A DNA stretch of 60,000 nt from Strigamia acuminata (lineage: Eukaryota > Arthropoda > Chilopoda > Geophilomorpha > Linotaeniidae): positions 10,524,517-10,584,516 of the forward strand of contig OX442318.1 of the NCBI GenBank assembly GCA_949358305.1, written 5' to 3'. A program made the position numbers and the translations under genes. The notes beneath the pieces are model-generated. The model was given only the letters and a program-made list of their open reading frames with translations, did not search any database and was not told the DNA's origin. Positions within the stretch are counted from its first letter, which is position 1; each line of letters opens with the position of its first letter. Positions 36,041 through 47,270 of the stretch are shown piece after piece.

Positions 36041-37333
36041 AATTTAAATTTAAAACCGTTGTCATTGCTTAGAATTGATTTCAATTCTCGGATTAAACAA
36101 TGAATTGACTAAAATGTTAACAATATCTACAGAATTAAATAATTAAACGCGTTGGATTAATTCTGAACGAATTGAAAATCGATGTTCGTTTTCTCCATAG
36201 ATTATGCGCTCGAGAATAACAGCCGAATTTTATACGGAGCCGTTGCAAGCGCACTAATGGTCTGTTTGGAAATATTGGAAATGTGAATATATGGCCAGTG
36301 AACTTGGGGTGGGGTTTTGATTTGCGAGTTGAATGGGAGGGAAAAAAGGTAAACATTAAAGGAAACTATTGGCCACTATTCACTCCCCGAAAAGTGGAGA
36401 TTTCCAGATTGGATGCAATATGTAATAATATTTCTTTTACTTTATTTTTTGTTTCAAGCCTGGATGATGATATATGCCTAGATGGTCACAAGGTATAAAT
36501 TTATCTTGAGAAATGTGCTATTAGGAAACATATAACACGGTTTGTTATGGTTTATACAGTCACATAAATATCAAATGATGGATCAAACATGGAAGTTGCC
36601 TTCGCACTTGCACTCCGCTTCCAGATGCCACTGTTGTGTGTGTTCATTAATGAGCTGCCCCTTGCTTGCTAATCCCTATCATGTGACTTTTTCCCATTTC
36701 CCATTGCTCCCCACCCAGTAAGCAAGTTGGGATTTTTTTGTGATGTATTTTGGATTTTTTTTTCTTCTTCTTTCGGTTAATTCTTTATTGGGTTAAAGTC
36801 AGCGAGTCAACCAATGGGAAATATTTGGATGAGCTGTCTGTCAGTTTTGGATTTGGACAGGTGCATGAAAGCAGGGAGACAAGTTTGAAAAGTGATTTGA
36901 AGGAGGATGTCTTGGGATGATAGTTGGATAAAATGATAGAGATTTCTTTTTTCTTTTGAGGAAATGACAAAATTTGGAAATGGGAATTATATTTAATGTC
37001 AAGTTCTGTTATAATTTTTTTTGTGTGGATGGGCTGAGGGGTTGGTTTGGTTGGTTGGTTGGTGACCTGTGGAAATAAAAGTTGGAGATGTTTTAAAGGG
37101 AGATAAAGGAATGGGGAAATGGTGGTTAAAGGGGAGGGCAGTGAGGGTAGTTTTTAAAATGGGTTGGAGAATGTTGGTGAGCAAATTGCGACTGGGTTGG
37201 CAAGTTTTGAGGGTTTTAAATGAGGGATGGTTGGAGTGGAATGAGCAAATTATGGGGATAATTTTCTTTTTTTCTATGAGCAAATATTGTCATTTTAAAA
37301 AGTTTTGTAATTTGATGAAATAAATAAAATAAA
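36041..37333. other. Intron 3 unique sequence
   Basis: No exon with a phase 1 acceptor was found. Positions 36590-36730 form a more complex unique patch. Confidence 0.45.
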
Positions 37334-37645
37334 ATGAGCAATAATAGTCATTATTGTTACAAAAATAGTTAAAAATAGTGATTATTGTTACAAAAATAGT
37401 GAAAAATAGTGATTATTGTTACAAAAATAGTGAAAAATAGTGATTATTGTTACAAAAATAGTGAAAAATAGTGATTATTGTTATAAAAATGGAGAAAAAT
37501 AGTGATTATTATCACAAAAATGGAAAAAATAGTGATTATTGTTACAAAAATAGTGAAAAATAGTCATTATTGTTACAAAAATGGAGAAAAATAGTCATTA
37601 TTGTTACAAAAATGTAGAAAAATAGTCATTTTTGTTAGAAAAATG
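37334..37645. repeat. 31-bp tandem repeat
   Basis: About ten units of GTTACAAAAATAGTGAAAAA plus TAGTGATTATT. Later units carry ATGGAGAAAA in place of ATAGTGAAAA. Confidence 0.95.
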
Positions 37646-38169
37646 GGGGAAAATGCACGTCTTTCAAACCGAATGAAATGCGTCGTGGTTTGATCCAACT
37701 TTTGACAGAAATAATAAAATCAAATAAAAAAGAAAAAAAAAACGCGGCTTTTGCAGAAATAAATTTTAACCAAGTTGGTTGAATGCATCCCAGCGACAGA
37801 GAATCTAAGTGCTCAAATCCAAATCAGTGTTGACACGAAAGAACTATCGACAAATTTAACCCACACCTTTTCCAACGCCACTGACAGCTGATAAAATAGT
37901 TTGTCGCACCATTTTCGCTGCCAAAGATTTATATCCGACAATCACACTTTTCTCTCTCACTCACACTCACTTCTCATCACCACCACCCCACAATGCCCCA
38001 CCTACCCCCACCCCCACCCCACCCAACACTGACAATTCAATCACCCCAACTTAATTGACATTAAATTTCAACCTTAAAAAATATTATTTTAACTCAATTT
38101 CAATTTTTATCTCAATTTTGAGTGGTCAGTTGCATTTTTTTTCTCAAAATTCTTACTCCCCCCATTATC
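37646..38169. other. Intron 3 with an A+C-rich patch
   Basis: Positions 37930-38045 are strongly C+A-rich (CACCTACCCCCACCCCCACC). Apart from a pyrimidine-rich approach to a possible acceptor at 38169, nothing gene-like is seen. Confidence 0.45.
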
Positions 38170-38170
38170 T

Positions 38171-38300
38171 AACAGTGGTCCCTGCTGCTGATGAGGGGAT
38201 TGAGAAGATGTGGGTTGGGTGGTGGAGGTTCTTGCACAGTGGACATGACCTCCCCCTCATTGCCCTTGCTTATGGGATGGTCACATCTGGTCATCTATGA
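38171..38300 (+). CDS. Possible alternative terminal exon (weak)
   Basis: A pyrimidine-rich stretch ending TTATCTAACAG could be an acceptor. Joined in phase 1 to exon 3 it would add a Val codon and a tail containing VPAADEGIEKMWVGWWRFLH before a TGA at 38298-38300. The fit of phase could be chance (one in three), the tail shows no known motif, and the exon at 43649 has a far better acceptor. I list it only as a low-confidence alternative. Confidence 0.12.
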
Positions 38301-39375
38301 ATTGGAGAGAGAAAAAGCATGTGTCCTTGTATATGTACAACAAACATGTTTTGCTGCTAAAAAACAAAAAAAGAATTGCCAATTTATAATGCAATTTATG
38401 TGGAGATCTGAATGGGTGTAATGAAAATTAAAGCCGTAGATTGGTGCGAAATCAAAGATAATTAAAGACCAAATTTTCTCTCATTTAATAGCCAATAAAA
38501 TGTCAGATAATCCAGCTAAAAAGGCCATAATTGACACGTACTTTGATCAAAATCCAATAAACGCTGCAAATCAGTGTTTTAGAACCGTTTAGAAAATAGA
38601 AAATATATTTTACATTAATACAATGCCATATATTTTGGTTTTAGTTAATTGTCTGTAGTAGTTTTGTTAGAAATACGCATTGTTTTAACATTGACAGATT
38701 ATTGAACAAGAATTACGCACGAAACAACGTCATTTCGCAGCATTTTCAACGCTTTTGTTGGAAAAATCAACATTTGATTGTTTTATGTGCATTGTTACAC
38801 ACCGAACCACTCCGGAAGCGGAGTTGTGTTTCTAAATAACTTTTTCTATATATCAAATTTTGAAGCTCCACCCTTTGGATTGCTAAGCAGAGGTTTTATT
38901 TTATTTATTTATTCTTCTCTCCTCTCTTTTCTTTTTTTTTTTTATATTTTCTTTCACCTTTTTGTATGGGCGGATTTTATATGTGGAAAAATAAGGGACG
39001 AAGGCGCATATCAATCAAGTGCACGCCCTCGATCTATATTATCGAACTGGGGGGCTTTTTTCATCCAGAGGTTTGCCGAAGAAGAAGTGGCGAGGGGTAG
39101 AAAGCATTGCTAATGCCCTGTGTCGGAGCTCCAATACGTAAAACCGATTTGATATTATGCTGGAAGAAAGGATTCCTCAATGCATGGGAAAAAGGCTGCC
39201 TTGTGATTGGATTTGCCAAGTGCTGTTGGGGGTATTGGACGGTGATGGGGTTTAAATTTTTTTTTTCATTTTAAAAGGGGAGGGGTATTGGGGGTTTTGT
39301 TACTGAGGGTTTTTGGTTGGAATACATGGGAATGTTTCTGAACCTTTAATGCAATTGTTGAGAGTTTTGCAATGG
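38301..39375. other. Intron 3 non-coding stretch
   Basis: No supported exon, RNA or element. AT-rich, with a pyrimidine-rich patch at 38905-38960. Confidence 0.45.
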
Positions 39376-39690
39376 GGGCCCGGGCTAGAGAAAATGACAA
39401 AAACGTGTGGATTTGGTCAATATTTGGGGCCCGGGCCCCCATGTGGCCCAAAATTTGATTTTTTTAAAGAAAAAAAAATTAATAAATCTGTGAGATTAAG
39501 GAATAAAATTTGGGGCTCGGGGCCCCAAGTGGCCCAAAATTTGATTTTTGAAAGGGCCCCAATTTGGGCTTCCCATCATGCAAAGAAAATTAGTTATATT
39601 TGGGGCCCAAAATTTGGTTTTTTAAAGCAAAAAAATAATTTTTTGGAATTAATGAATAAAATTTGGGGCCCGGGGTTCCAATTTGGGCCT
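39376..39690. repeat. GGGCCC-containing tandem repeat
   Basis: Diverged units of roughly 60-100 bases share ATTTGGGGCCCGGG, (T/A)GTGGCCCAAAATTTGATTTTT and an A-rich spacer with TTAAGGAATAAAA. The palindromic GGGCCC and CCCGGG sites stand out in AT-rich DNA. A related GGGCCC repeat lies at 7897-8075. Confidence 0.8.
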
Positions 39691-40855
39691 TTTATGTATT
39701 ATTTTTTGTTAAATATTTTGTTATTGATTTCGGTTACTCAATTCTATTTAAGGGTGAGGCGGGTGGATTTATGGCGGCTGTTGAAGCCAAACGCGGCCTG
39801 TCACAAATCCCTGAAAACGATCCACTTTTTAAGCAAGTCGAATTTTGTTTGATTGTGGAAATGTTCTAGACGCAATTCTTCATCTTTACCGAGATATGTA
39901 CACAGGAATATGGCATGTAACAATAGAATTTGCGGTAATGATGTTGACTGTCTGCGTGTCCAGTGGGCTTGGTGACGTCTAAGTAGCTTCATTAGAGTTG
40001 ATTGAAGCTTTGCCATTGTGGGAATTGTTATTTAAGTTGTGCGCGTTAATTGGGTAGTAATTGGGATTATTGTCGATTTTTTTTTTGCTTGAAAATTGAT
40101 TTGTTTGATTGATGATATGCTAATTTTGTGTAAAATGGGGGTCGAGATTTTTTGATGTGTGGGGGTGATGAGGAAGTTGGTGAAAAACTTGTGTGTCATG
40201 TCATAAAAATGTTGAGAAATGATTTGTCAAAATTTGATGGGTGGCTGAAAATTTGAACTTCCCGTGGGTGCATGTATTATGATTTTTTTTTTTAAAAAGT
40301 GGAGTCAAGTTTGACTGGTAGAAGGGGGGACCCTTGTGGCTGGTTTTTTAAAATTCATGTCACTACAAAGAAGAGTTAATTGCTTGTAAAACAAGCCTGA
40401 CAAATCTTTTGATAAGTAAAGCCGCCCTGCACTTCATTTTTTTACACCTTATTTTTACGCTGGGAGTGTTGACAGCACCATATTTTATATTTTAAAATGT
40501 GTAATAAAAAGAAAGAAATTTTTTTTAAAAATAAAAATATAGAAATTCTATTAATTAATTTTGTTTGGTTTTTTTTTGTTTGGTTTTTTTTTTTTGATGT
40601 CACTTGAAGTGTATTAGACTTGTCAGATTGGGGGTTTGATTGGCAAATTAACTGGCAATTGATAAGGACGAGCCTTGTCAGAAGAATGCCTACGGATAAT
40701 ATACTTTACCTACCGCCCACTGTGTGCCTGCAACAAGTTTTTCAGCCTTCAAAAATTAGTTGCAATTTCTTTCATGAAGCAAAACCTGTTACTTCATAAC
40801 TCAACAAGCGTTCTCTCCAACGAGTGAAGTTATCAGCGATGACAATACTAAGCTT
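39691..40855. other. Intron 3 unique sequence
   Basis: Positions 39752-39870 have an open frame after TTTAAG, but the phase does not match exon 3 and no donor follows, so no exon is called. Confidence 0.4.
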
Positions 40856-41180
40856 CCGATGTTTTCGTTGTCAATAATTATGTTCGAACATTAAAAATAC
40901 AAAGTTGGAAAAGCCGCTATCGCAAAATTTTTACCGTAAACTCTGTGTTTAGGTTAGGTTAGGTTAGGTTAGGTTAGGTTAATGATTCCGAAGTTTCTGT
41001 TGTCAATAATTACGTTCGAACATAAATAACAGAACTTTAGAAAAGCCGGTATCGCAAAATTTTTACCGTAAAGCCTGTGGAAGTTCACTCGATTCCGAAG
41101 TTTCCGTTGTCAATAATTATGTTCGAACATTGCATAAGAATTCCGGTTTCGGAAGGCCGCTATCGAAATCCGTCTTAAAC
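40856..41180. repeat. Three-copy tandem repeat interrupted by (TTAGG)n
   Basis: Three copies share TTGTCAATAATTATGTTCGA (40869, 41001, 41108), and the first two share TATCGCAAAATTTTTACCGT. Copy 1 ends in (TTAGG)6TTA at 40949-40981, where copy 2 instead has GGAAGTTCACTC. TTAGG is the telomere unit of most arthropods. Confidence 0.85.
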
Positions 41181-42171
41181 TTGCGACACGGATGTACTGC
41201 GAGTGTTTTGGTTCAAAGATTTGTCAAAGCATGAAATTGAGGTGTGCAAACCCTATGAGGAACCCTCAAGAAAGTATGTGACCCATGATTAAGTCGACTT
41301 ACCTTTGACCATTGTCCACTGCTGAGGGGAGTCACTGACCATCTCACATGCAAATTTTAAAATTGGTCCATTTAAGGGATTTCTTTTTATAATTTGTGAA
41401 TTTTTAGGACTGAGTTTGGGACCCATGTGTATATCCTCTGGTCAACTCACAGAAAAGGGCGGAGGTGACTAGTGTCTCAGGCCAGCTGGGTGAGTCAAAC
41501 CGAGGGTAGACAAAAGGGCCACGTGGAGCACCCCCTCCTTGTCATTCACTGGGCACTGGCCAGCATTGGTGGGCCTCTGTCCACAACAAGAATTGCATAT
41601 GCATCTTGGAGAATGGAGAAGCATATTGGCAGAGGCAGAACCCTCTGTAAACACCCAGCCTCCCACTCTCCATACTCTTTCTTGACGGTCCCCCAAACAG
41701 ATGACAAAGGAGTTTTGGGAGTATCCTATATTGACAATCTCATCCCGTATAGTTTTCAAGGTCCACCATAGGGTTTTCTCTTTCCTTGTTTGGAAGGGAG
41801 GGGTGATGGCAAGAGGGAGAGATTATCAAAGTAGAAAAGGTCTCGTGCCTCTTTGATATAATAGAGATTTCATTTCTCAACTTGTGCATGGCTGTCAGCT
41901 TCTGGTTTTCTTTTCTTCTGGGCTGGGGAGGGCTTCAGTTGACCTCTGATTTAATGGAGGAGACATTGGGTTAAATTGTGATTAGATAAGGGATTGTGAT
42001 AAGGATTTTTTTGGGAGAATTTGAGGGAAATACAATGATGGTTTGATCTGGTAATGATGAATTAGTTTGGGGTGCTTTTTTGATGAAGTTGGTCATTTTG
42101 CAATGGATAGTTTAAATTGGGAATGAAACGAGGTTTCTCTAACCACGAAACCGAGCCAAGATCGAAGTTTG
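41181..42171. other. Intron 3 unique sequence
   Basis: A complex, repeat-free stretch at 41290-41770 with a strong donor-like CTGG/GTGAGT near 41488. The only nearby acceptor (ACTCACAG, near 41452) gives a stop in the required phase, so I do not call a coding exon. Confidence 0.4.
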
Positions 42172-42200
42172 GTTGCATGTATTAGCTCTAGAATTGCCAC
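42172..42200 (-). other. 29-base match to 18S rRNA
   Basis: The minus strand reads GTGGCAATTCTAGAGCTAAT followed by ACATGCAAC, recalled as a universally conserved segment in the 5' domain of eukaryotic 18S rRNA. Upstream on the minus strand, a weakly similar GTTATCC precedes it. The surrounding bases do not continue the 18S sequence, so this is a fragment, not a functional rRNA gene. Confidence 0.6.
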
Positions 42201-42247
42201 TATTATAAAACTGGATAACGCTGTCGCTATCTTCAGTTCGCGCTCGA

Positions 42248-42345
42248 TATCTTGATGGCAAATTCATACTGCGCATCTCATTCTGCGCAGATGATTTTCT
42301 AATTCCAGTGGTAATGATCCGCAGTTTGAATTTGGCATCAAGATA
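42248..42345. repeat. Long inverted repeat (30-bp arms, 38-base loop)
   Basis: Arms 42248-42277 and 42316-42345 are complementary at 27 of 30 positions (TATCTTGATGGCAAATTCAT against its partner). The fold could be a precursor-like RNA hairpin or the remnant of an inverted-repeat element. It lies only 47 bases from the 18S-like segment. Confidence 0.75.
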
Positions 42346-43648
42346 CCAGACAGAAGCTAAGTAATGACAAACGGTAAAATCCATTTCTACCAGTAAGTTG
42401 CTAACTCGGTTCAACGTCAAATTCCAAAAGTGCTGGAAACTTTTACTTCAAGAGGACTACATGTCTAGTGTAGTGTAGTATGAAGCTGAAAAGTGAAATC
42501 TGAAGGAAGGATCTTAATGGAATGAGACAATGTTCTTCCTTAAGAAAAGAAGACATGTCTTTTATTCTTGTCCACATAGTGACATTTCGCTGCAGCTAGA
42601 AGAAGAAATTGTAAGTGGGGCATGCATAAAGGAAAAGACTTTTCCTTTTTCCTCCCATCTCAATCAGACAAATGGTAGTGGACATCCATTGGCAACGCCA
42701 TTCAAAATGGTCTTGTTCTGTGTTCAGCACCAAACTAACTGTGGCCATAGGCCATTTGTGTCCACTAGTATTGGCTGGATGACTCACCCCTACATTATTT
42801 ATCATGTGTATAACTAAATTTCTTGTTTCTCTGGTGTCATAAAATAAAGAATCACATTTTTTTGTTGGTGGGGGGTAAATATGGGCAAGGGGGTGGAGGG
42901 TGGGGGGGGGGGGATAGTTATAAATTGTTGAATTTTTATTAAGATTTTATCAGCAACATCTGCACTGGAATTTACTATTTTTTATATTTATATAGAAATT
43001 TTTTTTATTATTTATTTACTTTATTATTTTTTGGGGTGTGTGGAACTAGGAGGGGGAATTAAGAAAAAAGAGGGGTGTGGGGGTTAGGAGAGGAGGGTGT
43101 GTATTGTCCACAGGGATAATATGGTGGCCAGGTGCTTCTCAGGGCTGTGACCCTGGCCACTGGCCAAACAGAGGGGGGTATTGTCCATTGGTCAGCAGAT
43201 GTTGGTGAAGCAGAGTGACCAGTACTTTACTATTAAATTTGGGTACCCCTGTTTTATTATTCCTTCTTTAGGAAGGGTGTTTGTATTTGTAAATAATAAT
43301 ATAGAATTTTTTTTTTTTAAATTGAAAATTTCTTATAAAAGTTGAAGATGTATTCTCAAAAAATTGTATCAAAATTGTGTGGAAATCTTAATAAAGACAT
43401 TAACAAGATGGAAAGATACTCTGGTGGCAGTTTTTGGAACTAGAAATGTTTGAAACAACTTAATTTTCATTTTTATTGGTTATTGGGACATTTTGGAATC
43501 TTTTTTTTTTTGCTATGTATTATCTATGTCAGTAGTGTAAATAATTCTAATTTATTGAGGGTGAGCTAAGTGTATTGGAGGATGCAGGGGGTGGGTGTGG
43601 AATTGGAAATTGACAGTACCTCTCCTCTTATTTCTCCCCCTCTTTTAG
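42346..43648. other. Intron 3 final part
   Basis: No exon is seen. It holds a G12 run at 42902-42913 and words such as GGCCACTGGCCA (43155). It ends with a long pyrimidine tract (43618-43646) leading to the exon 4 acceptor. Confidence 0.5.
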
Positions 43649-43707
43649 ACTGGGTGAATCAGCTTCATTGGGTTCAATCAGCAGGAGACAAGTTGAGGGA
43701 ATTGTAA
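43649..43707 (+). CDS. Terminal coding exon 4 of the unrecognised four-exon gene
   Basis: The acceptor is the strongest in the window: CTCCTCTTATTTCTCCCCCT followed by CTTTTAG. In phase 1 it completes an Asp codon and encodes residues 215-233, DWVNQLHWVQSAGDKLREL, then TAA. The tail continues the amphipathic helical character of the end of exon 3 (MVEARKQ-DWVNQL). A GAATTGTAAATA at the stop could in principle act as a donor, which would extend the gene, but no following exon was found. Base composition is more balanced than the flanks. Family unrecognised. Confidence 0.55.
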
Positions 43708-43930
43708 ATAATTTGATATTCACACTTGTTTTGTTTCAATTGCAACACTAAAAAAACACTTTCCCCAACAATCTGATGCCGATACTTTGCATCAATAATT
43801 AAACACACACAGCAGAAACACTATTTCAAATACTTTGTTGAAAATAATTGTTTAACAGTGTATTGTACGATGAAAATGAAATTCTTTCAATGATATTGTT
43901 TAAGGAACAATTAAATCTGAGGAATATCAT
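43708..43930 (+). terminator. Possible 3' untranslated region with weak poly(A) signals
   Basis: ATTAAA hexamers, the commonest variant of the AATAAA signal, occur at 43798-43803 and 43910-43915. No canonical AATAAA was found close to the stop. The cleavage site is not determinable by eye. Confidence 0.3.
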
Positions 43931-44530
43931 GTCAGAAGTGTCTGCGAGATCTGGTGAGACTTCTTGCGAGATCGGTCGAGATTTGTTGGGGTTAGCGACA
44001 TCTTGTGCTAGAATAAGTTATTAAAAGACACCGTAGTTACATTGGTTATTGTTACACTTGTGCGAGATCTGGTACAATGGACGAGGAAATATTAGGGTTA
44101 AGGTTTTCGCGATGCCGTTAGTAAATATTACATGTAACAATGGCATCGAAGTGTTAATATTGTTAAGAATAATGATTTACAGCAATATCTGTATCTGTAT
44201 ATCTGTGTTTGGAGGGATCAGCTGCCATTTCTCTCAATTTCCCATGGTGAATTAAAATGTCTGTTGCACACAGGAATTGTGAGGGTGAAGCAGATATTTT
44301 TCTTGCCACAAAATACGAGGACCAGCCATGACTCTGTGGGCCAGTGCATATAAATCAGAGTGGCCAGCTATTGTTTACAGACTTTCTCTTGAAGGGAGAT
44401 GGAAAGAAGGAGGGGAGGGAGACCTGTAGTGGCAGCATCCGGGAACCATCACTGCCCACTGCCCTATTCAGTGGACTTGGCTATTCACACTGGTCAAGAG
44501 AATGAAGCTGGAGCAGCAGCTGGTTGGTTG
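43931..44530. other. Downstream unique sequence
   Basis: Balanced-composition sequence at 43940-44520 without a supported exon. It includes GCATATAAATC near 44347, a TATA-like word with no downstream gene evidence. Confidence 0.4.
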
Positions 44531-46750
44531 GTTGAACCTTAGCCTTAACCTCCCTTCTAAACCCCCACATTTATATTTTTTCTGGGTTTCGCTTGAAATC
44601 AATCAATAGATGCATTTTTTTGCTTGCTTCTGCATTGTTTACCCTACTTTTCTTTACTCATTCCACCACAAGATGGCTTTAAACAAAGCAATTGTCTTGT
44701 CTTCATCTTCTATCTCCTCCTCCCCTTAAATCGATTACCAATCAATCAAGCCGATGGTTGAAAGAAACGACTACTCAAATCTGATGCTCTCTGGAGAAGG
44801 GGACAATCCTGTACCCCCATCTTCAATACCCCCTCTTTAATTCCATGAATGAATGCATCTTTCACTTTACCTTTTTTTGGGAATTTTTTTTTTATCACAG
44901 GTTGAAGGAATTGAAAGTGCAGTGGACACTGGAGATGGGAAAATTTAATACCCCCAGTTTTATTACCCCTACTTAAATTCCATGTATGGATGCACATTTC
45001 AATTTATTTTTTCCTTGGAGAAAAAATGCAGGGACAGAAATTTATTTCTAAATTTCTAGGGGTAAATATAATTACCCCCACTTCTTAAAATTGTAAGTGA
45101 CATTTGTGGGGGTTATTCTGGGGTGATGGTTATTAAAATTTATGTCTGAATGTAAGTTTGGGTGTTTTTGGTGAGTGGTGGTAGAGGTAATAAGCTTGTT
45201 ACACAACATCAAGTTTTAGTGATTGAAATTCAAATTTTAATCCCCAACACTTGCAAATACCCCCACCCTTGTGTTGAAGTCCAGTAATGAGATGATATAA
45301 AATTTGTGTGAGCAAGAGAGGGCAATGTTGGCAACATCTGTACAAGCTTAGATAAAAGAAGTGTGTTATGAGTGATGGTGATTAATTTGGAGGGGTAAAG
45401 ATACTCTGAGGATGGGGGTTATTGACTAGGTGAGGTGTTTGAGGGATACTAAGCTTCTTGTAAGGATTTGGCTGAGACGAGTGATGAAGGATCTTTCATG
45501 ATTTATAGATAAGAAGGTTTGATGTAGTGGACACTGGTCAGTTGGAGTTTAACAAGGTCCAATTTGGCGTGGGGGTTTTGGATAATATTTTGTTGGAGAT
45601 TTGCACTTTTTTCCCTTTTCTTAAGACCCTGGGCTGAGGCTAGAGTGCATTACTGACCGTGAGGATGGTTAGGGGAGAGTTGGTCAGTGAAGTTGGGAGG
45701 GGGGAGGCAGCAGGCTCCATCGGTCGTCAGTGCCTGGGTGAGGCCATTTTGATACTAGCTGCTCCATAGGTCATGGCCAAATAGGCACGGCCAGTCGAAC
45801 AAGCAATTATGCTTGGACCATACAGGGGGATGATGGGATGTGTCCAGGGCTGTGTCCAGTCTGGCTGCAGAGGGATGAGAGTGAGGAAAAATAAATGGGA
45901 GAGTGAGGAATATGTTGGCAAGAGGATTTTTATTTAACTATGGTAAGGAAACTTTGAAATGGATAAGAAAATGTGGGGGTAAAGAGGTTTGAGAGATAAT
46001 TTTCAATTTTTTAGTGTTTTGAGAATGGGATAGGTGAATGTGGGGGTTGGAAATGGTGGACCAAAAAGTGGGGGTAAAAGAGTGTGGGTATTGAGGTAGG
46101 GGTAAATTGTTGAGGTTAAAATGGGATAAATCATGCATGTTTTTATTCATAAAAATGTGTTATTGAGATTATAGGGGTTAAGTTTGAAGGGGATAAAAAG
46201 TGGGGGTAATGGGGGTAAATAAAAAGAAAATTTTTTTTTAAAAGTAAATTTCTGTTTCTTTTTTAAGATGGAATGAAACGCGGTGATAAAAATGGGAATT
46301 TTTTTAATTTTTAAAAAGTGGGGGTTATTAAATGGGGGTTGATGACTATGGGGGTTAAAATCTAAAAATAAAATAATTATTCTTGCTGCTCTTAATTGGA
46401 CCAATTTAATGGCAAAAACATAAATAAATGATTATTTTTGGGGGTAGGGGTTTTAGAGTAGGGGTAAATAAGATGGGGAGATCGTGGAATGAATATTTAA
46501 ACCAAACAGAGAAATTTCTCCATGTGGATTTAGCAAAGACGGCTTCGATGTTATTGGATTGTCGAGTGTGGGGGAAGAGAAAAAGAGAGTTGGGGGTTAT
46601 GAAGCGTGGAAAGAGGGATAAAAATTATAATGTGTTTTTCTTACATAAATTTTTTCCTTTTCCTTCTAAGTACTACGCTCTTTTTTCTATATATATATAT
46701 ATTTTATTTTATTTTTTTTTATTTTAGTGGGGGTAATTTTTTCCTACCAT
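44531..46750. repeat. Third block of GGGGGTAAA words with an orientation switch
   Basis: From about 44.55 to 45.08 kb the + strand carries TACCCCCA words (near 44811, 44949, 45075). From 45.1 to 46.75 kb it carries GGGGGTAAA words (near 45970, 46066, 46200, 46438, 46728). No exon is supported. Confidence 0.65.
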
Positions 46751-46809
46751 TCCATTTATTCCCGCTTATAAATCACCTTCAATGTTCCAAACTCCCACCG
46801 TAGAGATAA

Positions 46810-47270
46810 AACCAAAACGTTCGGAGAGCAGCGAGCGAGTACCCCATCCATCTTTACCCACTATATACAGCGAAAGAAAAGAAGAGAGGAAAAGAGAGAG
46901 GGAAAAAAAAAATTTATTTTTACTGAGATGAAAGTGCAGTAAAAAAGATGGCTGCCATTATGCTGAAGAGGTAGATTATGCACGCCAGCCAATATTGCAC
47001 GTTGACATTTTTATGGGAGGAGAAGGCTGGCTCGCGCGCGCTGTGCCATTGGATGCATTCTCTCTTCGATTTTCCCTCCCCCACCCCTCCCCTGCCCATT
47101 TTTCTCCATCCCTTTATGCCGCCATGTGCATAATAAGCCGCGGGTAGGTGCATTGGGTGCGATGCATGGATGGAAATGCTTGCAATGCACCAATCAGAAG
47201 GGTTGTGCGTTTGATAGGGTTGAGCTTGACTATATCCAATATTTATGCGGTTGAATAATAAATGTGGGAC
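46810..47270. promoter_or_regulatory. Unique island resembling a conserved regulatory element
   Basis: Repeat-free, with AAGATGGCTGCCATT (near 46945), two CCAAT words (CAGCCAATATT near 46988; CACCAATCAG near 47188), CTCGCGCGCGCTG (47031), ATGTGCATAATAAG (47124; octamer/homeodomain-like) and ATTTATGCGG (47241). It has no splice-compatible open frame. Dense recognisable sites suggest an enhancer or promoter of another transcript (inference). Confidence 0.35.

Noticed and set aside
39752-39870. Possible exon after TTTAAG encoding GFMAAVEAKRGLSQ
   Set aside because: Phase 1 joining to exon 3 gives an immediate stop, and no donor follows.
41453-41487. Short exon between ACTCACAG and CTGG/GTGAGT
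   Set aside because: The required phase meets a TAG after five codons; kept only as a donor-like site.
42139-42420. 93-codon minus-strand frame
   Set aside because: It overlaps the 18S-like fragment and the hairpin; the openness is better explained by these non-coding structures.
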